8,526 nucleotides of DNA, taken from an uncultured Collinsella sp. (GTDB taxonomy: Bacteria > Actinomycetota > Coriobacteriia > Coriobacteriales > Coriobacteriaceae). This document shows, one piece after another, positions 1-5,557 of the stretch. The DNA lies in NCBI GenBank assembly GCA_902479065.1, contig CABSNM010000043.1:1-8526 (forward strand), written 5' to 3'. Positions within the stretch are counted from its first letter, which is position 1; each line of letters begins with the position of its first letter. Under the pieces are notes generated by a model, which had not been told where the DNA came from, ran no database searches, and saw only the letters and a program-made list of their open reading frames with translations. A program made the position numbers and the translations under genes.

Positions 1-49
1 CGGCGGCCCGCGCTGCATGAGCATGCCCTTCTGGCGCGAGGACCTCTAA
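1..49 (+). CDS. arcA: arginine deiminase, C-terminal end only (5' part outside window)
   Basis: Only the last 15 codons and a TAA stop (47-49) are present, read in the frame starting at base 2. They encode GGPRCMSMPFWREDL, the typical arginine deiminase C-terminus, in which the cysteine of the GGPRCMSMP motif (codon 14-16) is the catalytic nucleophile of the guanidino-group-modifying family. The enzyme hydrolyses arginine to citrulline and ammonia in the cytoplasm, the first step of the ADI pathway. The gene is cut by the window edge, not broken. The OTC gene and carrier that follow support the assignment. The fragment is short, but the motif is distinctive. Confidence 0.88.
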   Translation, partial: GGPRCMSMPFWREDL

Positions 50-62
50 GGTCTTTCCGTTT

Positions 63-110
63 CCGGTGCGGTCCCCCTACAACCGCACCGGCTTCGCCCG
101 TTAAACGGGC
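63..110 (+). repeat. two tandem hairpins between arcA and arcB
   Basis: The first hairpin pairs CCGGTGCGGT (63-72) with ACCGCACCGG (82-91), a perfect 10-bp stem with a 9-nt loop. The second pairs GCCCGT (96-101) with ACGGGC (105-110) across a 3-nt loop. Neither is followed by a T-tract: the downstream sequence is ACCACTAATAC. A full intrinsic terminator is therefore unlikely. A processing site or an mRNA stabiliser separating the arcA and arcB parts of one transcript fits better, or a leaky terminator that sets their expression ratio. The structure is seen in the sequence; the role is inferred. Confidence 0.65.
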
Positions 111-155
111 ACCACTAATACTTACGTAATTCATTTCTTCGAAAGGAATCAAACC

Positions 156-1151
156 ATGGGTGTTAACCTTTCCGGCCGTAGCTTCCTCAAGCTTCTCGAC
201 CTCACCACCGAGGAGATCGAGTACCTGCTCAAGCTCTCCAAGAACTTCAAGGATATGAAGCGCGCTGGCGTTCCGCACCGCTATCTCGAGGGCAAGAACA
301 TCGTTCTGCTCTTCCAGAAGACCTCTACTCGTACCCGCTGCGCCTTCGAGGTCGGCGGCATGGATCTGGGCATGGGCGTCACCTACCTCGATCCGGGTTC
401 GTCGCAGATGGGCAAGAAGGAGTCCATCGAGGACACTGCCCGCGTTCTCGGCCGCATGTATGACGGCATCGAGTTCCGTGGCTTTGCCCAGGACGACGTC
501 GAGGAGCTCGCTGCTAAGTCCGGCGTGCCCGTGTGGAACGGCCTGACCACCGAGTGGCACCCCACCCAGATGCTCGCCGACATCCTGACCGTCCAGGAGA
601 ACTTCAACTACGACATCAAGGGCAAGACCCTCGTCTTCATGGGCGACTGCAAGAACAATGTCGCTCGCTCCCTCATGGTCGTCTGCTCCAAGCTCGGCAT
701 GAACTTCGTGGCCTGCGGCCCCGAGGAGTGCATGCCCGCTGACGACGTCATCGAGGCCTGCAAGCCCATCGCCGAGGCTAACGGCTGCACCATCAAGCTG
801 ACCACCGACGTCAAGGACGGCGTCACCGGTGCCGACGTTATCTACACCGACGTGTGGGTCTCCATGGGCGAGCCCGACGAGGTCTGGGCCGAGCGCATCG
901 CTCAGCTCACCCCGTATCGTGTCACCTCCGAGGTCATGGCTATGGCCAACCCGGGTGCCATCTTCCTGCACTGCCTGCCCAGCTTCCACGACACCAACAC
1001 CACCATTGGCGCCGAGAAGTGCGAGCAGTTCGGCATCACCGAGCAGGAGGTCACCGACGAGGTCTTCGAGAGCCCCGCTTCCAAGGTCTTCGACGAGGCC
1101 GAGAACCGCATGCACACCATCAAGGCTGTCATGTACGCCACGCTCAAGTAA
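156..1151 (+). CDS. arcB: ornithine carbamoyltransferase, catabolic type (ADI pathway)
   Basis: A 331-residue protein of the usual OTC length. It interconverts citrulline plus phosphate and ornithine plus carbamoyl phosphate in the cytoplasm. The N-terminal carbamoyl-phosphate domain carries STRTR (residues 57-61) and HPTQ (135-138). The C-terminal ornithine domain carries the DVWVSMGE segment (232-239) and the HCLP catalytic loop (272-275), continuing as SFHDTNT, as in catabolic OTCs. All key residues are intact. The start is fixed by GAAAGGA (141-147), 8 nt before ATG. Its position directly after arcA and before a YfcC carrier argues for the catabolic ArcB role rather than biosynthetic ArgF, though homologues are often labelled argF. 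Every lysine codon I checked is AAG, suggesting strong codon selection and high expression. Confidence 0.95.
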   Translation: MGVNLSGRSFLKLLDLTTEEIEYLLKLSKNFKDMKRAGVPHRYLEGKNIVLLFQKTSTRTRCAFEVGGMDLGMGVTYLDPGSSQMGKKESIEDTARVLGRMYDGIEFRGFAQDDVEELAAKSGVPVWNGLTTEWHPTQMLADILTVQENFNYDIKGKTLVFMGDCKNNVARSLMVVCSKLGMNFVACGPEECMPADDVIEACKPIAEANGCTIKLTTDVKDGVTGADVIYTDVWVSMGEPDEVWAERIAQLTPYRVTSEVMAMANPGAIFLHCLPSFHDTNTTIGAEKCEQFGITEQEVTDEVFESPASKVFDEAENRMHTIKAVMYATLK

Positions 1152-1165
1152 GAGCATCTAGCATC

Positions 1166-1204
1166 TCGCTCGGGGTGTATTGCTGCACACCCCGAGCGGC
1201 TTTG
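1166..1204 (+). terminator. intrinsic-type hairpin after arcB, weak T-tract
   Basis: CGCTCGGGGTGT (1167-1178) pairs perfectly with ACACCCCGAGCG (1187-1198), giving a 12-bp GC-rich stem with an 8-nt loop 15 nt after the arcB stop. The tail GGCTTTGTCTGG has only three consecutive Ts, so termination is probably partial. It may attenuate read-through from arcAB into the carrier gene. No convincing separate promoter is visible in 1205-1285. Confidence 0.65.
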
Positions 1205-1298
1205 TCTGGTAAATATCTCGCGTCGGGCGGTGGGCACGGCACGGAAGATCCGCTTCGCGCGAGAAAGTTAAATGATTTATGAAGGGGGGATGAGAACC

Positions 1299-2777
1299 AT
1301 GACTGAGACCGCTAAGAAAAAGCGCGGTATGCCTTCATCGTTCACCATTCTTCTAGCTCTGCTGGCAATTGTTGCAGTGATTACCGTTATCGTCTCCGGC
1401 ACGTCCGGCGGCGCGGTTACTGCCGCCCGTCTGAGCGATTTCTGCACCGCCCCGATTAAGGGCTTCGCTGACGCTCTGCCCGTCTGCCTCTTCGTTATGA
1501 TCCTGGGCGGCTTCCTCGGCATGATGACCGAGACCGGCGCTCTGGACAACGGTATCGCCGTCCTGGTGCAGAAGCTTAAGGGTAACGAGATCATGCTCAT
1601 TCCCGTGCTGATGCTCATCTTCTCCCTCGGTGGTACCACCTATGGTATGTGCGAGGAGACCGTTCCCTTCTACGCCCTGCTCGCCGCTACCATGATGGCC
1701 GCTGGCTTCGACCCCATGGTCGGCGCCGCTACCGTCCTGCTCGGTGCTGGCTGCGGCTGCCTGGGCTCCACGGTTAACCCGTTCGCCGTCGGCGCTGCCG
1801 TCGACGCTCTGACCGGCGTTGGCATTGAGGTCAACCAGTCCATCATCATCGGCCTTGGTGCCGTCCTGTGGATTGTCACTACCGCTATGTCCATTGTCTT
1901 CGTGATGAACTATGCCAAGAAGGTCAAGGCTGACAAGGGTTCCACCATCCTGTCGATGCAGGAGCTCAAGGACGCCGAAGAGGCTCACGGCAAGGCTGCT
2001 TCCGAGGTCCACAAGGAGGTCAAGCTCACCGGTCGTCAGAAGGGTGTTCTGATCGCCTTCGCCTTCACCTTCGTCGTCATGATCGTCGGCTTCATTCCGC
2101 TGGCCGACCTCAACGAGGGCGTCGCCAACTTCTTCGACGCTGGCGCTGTCTACGACGCCGACGGTAATGCCGTCGTCCAGGGCTGGTCTGCCCTGATCAC
2201 CGGCCTGCCCATTGGCCAGTGGTACTTCGACGAGGCTTCCACCTGGTTCTTCCTCATGGCCGTCCTGATCGGTATCATCGGTGGCCTGTCCGAGAAGCAG
2301 ATCGTTAACACCTTCATCACCGGCGCTGCCGACATGATGTCCGTTGTTCTCGTCATCGCCCTCGCCCGTGGTATCTCCGTCCTCATGGCTAACACCGGCC
2401 TCGACGTCTTCGTCCTCGACGCTGCCGCCAATGCCCTGGCTGGCCTGTCCGGCGTGATCTTCGCTCCCATGAGCTTCCTGGTCTACTTCGGCCTGTCCTT
2501 CCTGATCCCCTCGACCTCCGGTATGGCCACCGTCTCCATGCCCATCATGGGACCGCTGGCTGTTAAGCTTGGCTTCTCGCCTGAGGTCATGGTCATGATC
2601 TTCTCCGCCGCCATCGGTGTCGTGAACCTGTTCACCCCGACCTCCGGCGCCATCATGGGCGGTCTCGCCCTGGCCAAGATCGAGTGGACGACCTGGCTCA
2701 AGTTTGCCCTTAAGCTCATCGTCGCGCTCTCCGTCGTCTGCGCCATCATCCTGACCGTCGCTTGCGTGTTGATCTAA
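1299..2777 (+). CDS. YfcC-family membrane carrier, probable arginine/ornithine exchanger
   Basis: An integral membrane protein of 492 residues. An in-frame ATG at 1272 would add nine residues, but GAAGGGGGGA (1281-1290) lies 8 nt before the ATG at 1299, so the later start is preferred. A short basic N-terminus (KKKRG) is followed by about 12 hydrophobic segments split by a charged cytoplasmic loop near residues 206-246. Family signatures of the YfcC/DcuC-like ion transporter superfamily are SLGGTTYGMCEET (109-121), GSTVNPFAVG (156-165), IPSTSGMATVSMP (about 403-415) and NLFTPTSGAIMGG (443-455), the paired re-entrant-loop-like motifs of such carriers. YfcC proteins often sit in ADI operons in place of the APC-type ArcD. 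Arginine uptake against ornithine export is inferred from this neighbourhood; the sequence alone does not fix the substrate. Confidence 0.88.
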   Translation: MTETAKKKRGMPSSFTILLALLAIVAVITVIVSGTSGGAVTAARLSDFCTAPIKGFADALPVCLFVMILGGFLGMMTETGALDNGIAVLVQKLKGNEIMLIPVLMLIFSLGGTTYGMCEETVPFYALLAATMMAAGFDPMVGAATVLLGAGCGCLGSTVNPFAVGAAVDALTGVGIEVNQSIIIGLGAVLWIVTTAMSIVFVMNYAKKVKADKGSTILSMQELKDAEEAHGKAASEVHKEVKLTGRQKGVLIAFAFTFVVMIVGFIPLADLNEGVANFFDAGAVYDADGNAVVQGWSALITGLPIGQWYFDEASTWFFLMAVLIGIIGGLSEKQIVNTFITGAADMMSVVLVIALARGISVLMANTGLDVFVLDAAANALAGLSGVIFAPMSFLVYFGLSFLIPSTSGMATVSMPIMGPLAVKLGFSPEVMVMIFSAAIGVVNLFTPTSGAIMGGLALAKIEWTTWLKFALKLIVALSVVCAIILTVACVLI

Positions 2778-2945
2778 GTACCCAACGGGTACCCCACGGA
2801 AACCTTGACGATCCTGTAAAGGATCATCTGGTCATCGTCTGTCCGGTGGGGTCAACCCACCGGTAGACTCCTACCTTTAGCCCCCTCCCGTTCCGTGCGC
2901 GGGAGGGGGCGCTCTCATGTTGCGCGGTTCTACGAACCGCGCAAC
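2778..2945 (+). other. structured 3' region: series of hairpins with possible pseudoknot
   Basis: Directly after the carrier stop codon are several short perfect hairpins in a row: GTACCC/GGGTAC (2778-2783 / 2787-2792); GATCC/GGATC (2810-2814 / 2821-2825); CCGGTGGG/CCCACCGG (2843-2850 / 2856-2863) with an outer GTCT/AGAC pair; GCCCCCTCCCG/CGGGAGGGGGC (2880-2890 / 2900-2910); and GTTGCGCGGTTC/GAACCGCGCAAC (2919-2930 / 2934-2945). The loop of the fourth contains TTCCGTG (2891-2897), exactly complementary to CACGGAA (2795-2801), so a 7-bp pseudoknot is possible. No stem has a proper T-tract. It could be a stabilising 3' UTR or an uncharacterised structured RNA. No coding region is visible here. 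Confidence 0.5.
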
Positions 2946-2987
2946 CAGTCGACGCTGCGCGCCGCCCAGGACGACAATTTGTCATTC

Positions 2988-3029
2988 AAAAGGCAAGGCA
3001 TGACCAAAAGGTCTATGCCTTGCCTTTTT
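2988..3029 (+). terminator. strong Rho-independent terminator closing the arc operon
   Basis: A 14-bp perfect stem (2988-3001 with 3015-3028) is extended inside by GACC/GGTC (3002-3005 / 3010-3013) around an AAAA tetraloop, with one bulged T at 3014. The 3' arm runs into five Ts (3025-3029). The A-rich 5' arm means it could also work on the opposite strand. It is the first structure after the arc genes with a true T-tract. Confidence 0.88.
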
Positions 3030-3051
3030 CATGCCAACTTGTACGTCCTGG

Positions 3052-3086
3052 ACGTCGCTCGCTGACTTATGCTCAACCTGCGACGT
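3052..3086 (+). repeat. 7-bp inverted repeat in the arc-DUF1846 gap
   Basis: ACGTCGC (3052-3058) is complementary to GCGACGT (3080-3086) across 21 nt. A second short pair, CCAGGACG (2966-2973) and CGTCCTGG (3044-3051), brackets the terminator. Neither has a T-tract. Both may be incidental in GC-rich DNA. Confidence 0.35.
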
Positions 3087-3136
3087 TTCTGTTGTTGGTG
3101 CAAAGGGGTCAGGTTACTTCGCGCCAAAAGGGGAAG

Positions 3137-3199
3137 TTGCGGTGGAATAGTTCCTGTTTGGCCGTCTTGAGGGGTTAAACAGGAACTATTCCACCGCAA
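3137..3199. repeat. perfect 23-bp inverted repeat (long hairpin)
   Basis: The left arm 3137-3159 (starts TTGCGGTGGAATAG) is the exact reverse complement of the right arm 3177-3199 (ends CTATTCCACCGCAA), separated by a 17-nt loop. There is no T-tract after it on the + strand and no target-site duplication at its ends, so it is neither a standard terminator nor an obvious MITE. It lies about 65 bp upstream of the -10 element of the DUF1846 gene. A dispersed intergenic hairpin repeat or a protein-binding cruciform is possible. Confidence 0.85.
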
Positions 3200-3264
3200 A
3201 TTATCGATGGCGTGTTTGGTTGGTGCCTGTTGATGGTCTGGGTATCGGGGAGGGCGGGCTCCGT

Positions 3265-3270
3265 TATAAT
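3265..3270 (+). promoter_or_regulatory. -10 element of the DUF1846 gene promoter
   Basis: A perfect TATAAT lies 39 nt before the preferred start codon at 3310. No good -35 hexamer stands 16-18 nt upstream; the nearest TTGATG (3230-3235) is too far away. Transcription from about 3277 would give a ~33-nt leader containing GGGAG (3299-3303) but too little sequence to support initiation at the ATG at 3286. Confidence 0.6.
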
Positions 3271-3309
3271 CGCCTAGAACATTAAATGGAAACGGGACGG
3301 GAGCCATAT

Positions 3310-4791
3310 ATGCGCCAGGGTTTCGACAACGCGAAGTATATCGAGCTGCAGGCCGCTCATATTAAGGAGCGCATCTCGCAGTTTGGCGGCAAGCTGTATT
3401 TGGAGTTTGGCGGCAAGCTGTTTGACGACTATCACGCGAGCCGCGTGCTGCCGGGTTTTGAGCCGGACAGCAAGTTTCGCATGCTCAAGAGCATTGCCGA
3501 CGACGTCGAGGTCATCATCGCCATTAACGCGAACCACATCGAGAAGAACAAGGCTCGCGGTGACCTGGGTATTACCTATGACGAGGACGTCTTGCGCCTG
3601 GTCGACCTGTTCCGCGGCAACGGTTTTGCTGTCGCGGCCGTGGTTATCACCCAGTACGCCGGCCAGCCCGCCGCCGATGTGTTCCGCAATCGCCTGAACG
3701 CGCTCGGCATTCCTGCCAAGCTGCACTATCCCATCGAGGGCTATCCGCACGACGTCGACCTGATCGTGTCCGACGACGGCTATGGCAAGAACGAGTTTGT
3801 CGAGACCACTCGTCCGCTCGTCGTCGTGACAGCGCCCGGCCCTGGCTCGGGCAAGCTCGCCACCTGCCTGTCTCAGCTCTATCACGAGCACAAGCACGGC
3901 ACCGCCGCCGGCTACGCCAAGTTTGAGACTTTCCCGGTCTGGAATCTGCCCCTCACGCACCCAGTCAATATCGCCTATGAGGCCGCCACGGCCGACCTCG
4001 ACGATGCCAACATCATCGATTCCTTCCACTTGGAGGCCTACAACAAGACCACGGTCAACTACAACCGTGACGTCGAGGCTTTCCCGGTGGTCCGTGCCCT
4101 GATGGAAAAGATCCTGGGCAAGAGCCCCTACCAGAGCCCCACCGACATGGGCGTCAACATGGTCGGTTTTGCCATCACCGATGACGATGCCTGCCGCGAC
4201 GCTTCCAAGATGGAGATCGTCCGCCGCTACTTTACCGCGGTCGAAAATGTGCGCCGTACCGGCGTGGGCGATGAGCAAGTCGACCGTCTCAAGATCATTA
4301 TGAAGAAGGCTGGTATCGACAAGAATTACTCGCCGGCACGCTCGGCCGCCCTTACCAGGGAGCAGCTGACGGGTGGCCCCGTAGGCGCCATGGTCATGCC
4401 CGACGGCTCCGTGGTGACCGGCAAGACTTCCACGCGCCTGGGCGCCGCGAGCTCGCTCATCATGAATGCACTTAAGCATGTCTCGGGCGTTGACCTTGAG
4501 CTCGAGGTCATTAGCAATGAGGCGATCGAGCCTATCAGCAAGCTCAAGACGCATTTCCTGGGTAGCAAGAACCCGCGCCTGCACACCGACGAGACGCTTA
4601 TGGCGCTCTCGATCACCTCAGCAACGAGCGAGACGGCGGCCCGCGTCCTTTCGGGCCTGGAGCAGCTGCGTGGCTGCGATGCCTTCTTTAGCGTGATCAT
4701 CTCGCCGACGGACGAGACGGTGCTGCGCAAGCTGGGCATCAACGTGTGCTGCGAGCCCAAGTTCGAGCGCCGTGGCTTCTTCCACCGCTAA
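3310..4791 (+). CDS. DUF1846 / UPF0371 family protein, function unknown
   Basis: A 493-residue protein, the usual length for DUF1846 (UPF0371). GGGAG (3299-3303) lies 6 nt before ATG 3310, and the resulting N-terminus MRQGFDNAKYIELQ fits the family; the in-frame ATG at 3286 lacks a ribosome binding site. Visible features are the strongly conserved YLEFGGKLFDDYHASRVLPGF stretch (residues 30-50), a glycine-rich APGPGSGK loop (175-182) resembling a phosphate-binding P-loop, MGVNMVGFA (about 280-288), and a second GK[ST] loop VTGKTS (369-374). No signal peptide or membrane segment is seen, so it is probably cytoplasmic. Members are widespread in Firmicutes and Actinobacteria and have been solved structurally, but I know of no established reaction. 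Nucleotide binding is inferred from the loops. It is transcribed alone, between its own promoter and terminator, so neighbours do not hint at its role. Confidence 0.9.
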   Translation: MRQGFDNAKYIELQAAHIKERISQFGGKLYLEFGGKLFDDYHASRVLPGFEPDSKFRMLKSIADDVEVIIAINANHIEKNKARGDLGITYDEDVLRLVDLFRGNGFAVAAVVITQYAGQPAADVFRNRLNALGIPAKLHYPIEGYPHDVDLIVSDDGYGKNEFVETTRPLVVVTAPGPGSGKLATCLSQLYHEHKHGTAAGYAKFETFPVWNLPLTHPVNIAYEAATADLDDANIIDSFHLEAYNKTTVNYNRDVEAFPVVRALMEKILGKSPYQSPTDMGVNMVGFAITDDDACRDASKMEIVRRYFTAVENVRRTGVGDEQVDRLKIIMKKAGIDKNYSPARSAALTREQLTGGPVGAMVMPDGSVVTGKTSTRLGAASSLIMNALKHVSGVDLELEVISNEAIEPISKLKTHFLGSKNPRLHTDETLMALSITSATSETAARVLSGLEQLRGCDAFFSVIISPTDETVLRKLGINVCCEPKFERRGFFHR

Positions 4792-4810
4792 GCCTGGATA
4801 AATTGGTCTG

Positions 4811-4849
4811 AAAGGGGCGCATCGGATATACATTCGGTGTGCCCCTTTT
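4811..4849 (+). terminator. Rho-independent terminator after the DUF1846 gene
   Basis: AAAGGGGCGCATC (4811-4823) pairs with GGTGTGCCCCTTT (4836-4848), including two G-U pairs, around a 12-nt loop, and runs into TTTT (4846-4849). It begins 19 nt after the stop codon. Confidence 0.85.
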
Positions 4850-4863
4850 ATCAACAAAGCTAC

Positions 4864-4921
4864 CGTTTAACCTAAAATTAGGCCGTTTACCTGCCTATAA
4901 GCGATTTGGGCGGTATACAAT
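4864..4921 (+). promoter_or_regulatory. promoter/operator region of the winged-helix gene
   Basis: A -10-like TACAAT (4916-4921) lies about 120 nt upstream of the start codon. Upstream are two near-identical elements 20 bp apart, CGTTTAACCT (4864-4873) and CGTTTACCT (4884-4892), and between them a dyad CCTAA-AA-TTAGG (4871-4882). Direct repeats two helical turns apart around a dyad look like a regulator binding site, possibly for autoregulation by the small DNA-binding protein encoded downstream. No clear -35 hexamer is seen. Confidence 0.4.
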
Positions 4922-4956
4922 AACCCTAATTGTTTCATCCTTTTGCGGGGATGCCG

Positions 4957-4982
4957 CATGATGGATGTTGCCGGCCATCATG
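4957..4982 (+). promoter_or_regulatory. leader hairpin upstream of the winged-helix gene
   Basis: CATGATGG (4957-4964) pairs with CCATCATG (4975-4982) over a 10-nt loop in the long (~115 nt) untranslated leader. The leader is in frame with the gene and open, with ATGs at 4930 and 4951, but neither has a ribosome binding site, so it is read as leader. It matches no riboswitch class I recognise. Confidence 0.35.
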
Positions 4983-5040
4983 GGGTGTGCCGGTCGCGCA
5001 CGGTGCAAGTGATGCCCGTGCCCGGTTTGAGGAGGCTGCC

Positions 5041-5379
5041 ATGGCTGGCAAGGGTCGTGCGAGTGTCAACGATATGAAGCGTGTCGAGGTGCAGGTGCTG
5101 ATGGAGATTGCACAGCAGTCCGAAGACAACGGCGGATTTTATGGCTTTTCGCGAAAGACGCTTGCCGAGCGTGTGGGGGTGTCTCCGTATCGCGCCCGCG
5201 CGGCAATTGAACGCTTGGAATCCGAAGACATCATTGAGGTCGTCTCGCGCTACAGCGACGACGGCGGCCAGCTCGCAAATGGTATTTGTCTTACGGAGCG
5301 TGGCGAATGGTATCTAGAGGGCATCCGTGCCGGTATGCTCGTGCGGGACTTGATCAAGGACGAAGTCGCCGATCGATAA
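5041..5379 (+). CDS. small winged-helix DNA-binding regulator
   Basis: A 112-residue protein. GAGGAGG (5029-5035) is 5 nt before ATG 5041, a strong ribosome binding site that rules out the longer reading from 4930. Residues 36-64 (FSRKTLAERVGVSPYRARAA and on to RLESEDIIE) have the pattern of a GntR/MarR-like helix-turn-helix: LAERVGVS as the first helix and turn, then the recognition helix with RARAAIERL. Residues about 64-85 (IIEVVSRYSDDGGQLANGI) form a likely beta wing, and LTERGEWYLEGI (84-95) resembles the C-terminal helix of MarR/PadR-like domains. There is no effector domain, membrane segment or second domain. It is probably a dimeric transcription factor of unknown target. It is transcribed alone, ends at its own terminator, and precedes pyrG without sharing its transcript. 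A specific family name would be a guess. Confidence 0.8.
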   Translation: MAGKGRASVNDMKRVEVQVLMEIAQQSEDNGGFYGFSRKTLAERVGVSPYRARAAIERLESEDIIEVVSRYSDDGGQLANGICLTERGEWYLEGIRAGMLVRDLIKDEVADR

Positions 5380-5403
5380 CAGGGCGCATACATAGTGGAA
5401 ACG

Positions 5404-5436
5404 ACGCCGTCTGGGCAATCGGACGGCGTTTTGTTT
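5404..5436 (+). terminator. Rho-independent terminator after the winged-helix gene
   Basis: ACGCCGTC (5404-5411) pairs perfectly with GACGGCGT (5422-5429) around a ~10-nt loop and runs into TTTTGTTT (5429-5436). It separates the regulator from the pyrG promoter. Confidence 0.88.
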
Positions 5437-5470
5437 CGAGATGGAGAAATGCGATTGCGCGTAAGAAAAA

Positions 5471-5502
5471 TTGTGTGCGGCGCGCGTCGCGAGTATTACA
5501 AT
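5471..5502 (+). promoter_or_regulatory. probable pyrG promoter
   Basis: TTGTGT (5471-5476) could serve as -35, with TATTAC (5494-5499) as -10 at a 17-bp spacing; the overlapping TACAAT (5497-5502) is an alternative -10. Transcription would start near 5506-5510, giving a ~50-nt leader. It lies directly after the preceding terminator, as expected for a separate pyrG-xerD unit. Confidence 0.5.
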
Positions 5503-5507
5503 GAAGA

Positions 5508-5539
5508 CCCGTAAGATGTGTATGGACAACTTCTACGGG
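5508..5539 (+). promoter_or_regulatory. pyrG leader hairpin
   Basis: CCCGTA (5508-5513) is complementary to TACGGG (5534-5539), and a flanking AG/CT pair could extend the stem past an internal loop. No T-run follows, so this is not the B. subtilis-type pyrG attenuator, and no GGGC start-site motif for reiterative transcription is seen. It lies just before the weak ribosome binding site AGG (5546-5548) and may affect translation. Confidence 0.35.
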
Positions 5540-5557
5540 AAGCGCAGGTAACTCAAT

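Noticed and set aside
122..137. TTACGTAA palindrome and a TAATTCATT half-site resembling an ArgR box before arcB
   Set aside because: Only one half-site fits and the palindrome is 8 bp; not enough to call an operator or internal promoter.
1216..1264. TCTCGCG/CGCGAGA pair before the carrier gene
   Set aside because: A 7-bp stem with a 35-nt loop and no T-tract; weak compared with the other structures.
3280..3305. Similarity between the DUF1846 start region (ATTAAATGG, GGGACGGG) and the xerD terminator arm at 8192-8206
   Set aside because: Short shared words with different spacing; likely chance.
3029..3307. 92-codon open frame on the - strand in the arc-DUF1846 gap
   Set aside because: It runs through the perfect inverted repeat and the promoter of the next gene, and no homology is recognisable.
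3274..4584. Long open frame of 436 codons on the - strand
   Set aside because: It lies entirely opposite the DUF1846 gene, is a by-product of GC-rich codon use, and its protein has no recognisable family pattern.
5501..5551. 16-codon upstream ORF (MKTRKMCMDNFYGKRR) before pyrG
   Set aside because: Its ATG overlaps the likely -10 element and would lie upstream of the transcription start; it has no ribosome binding site.
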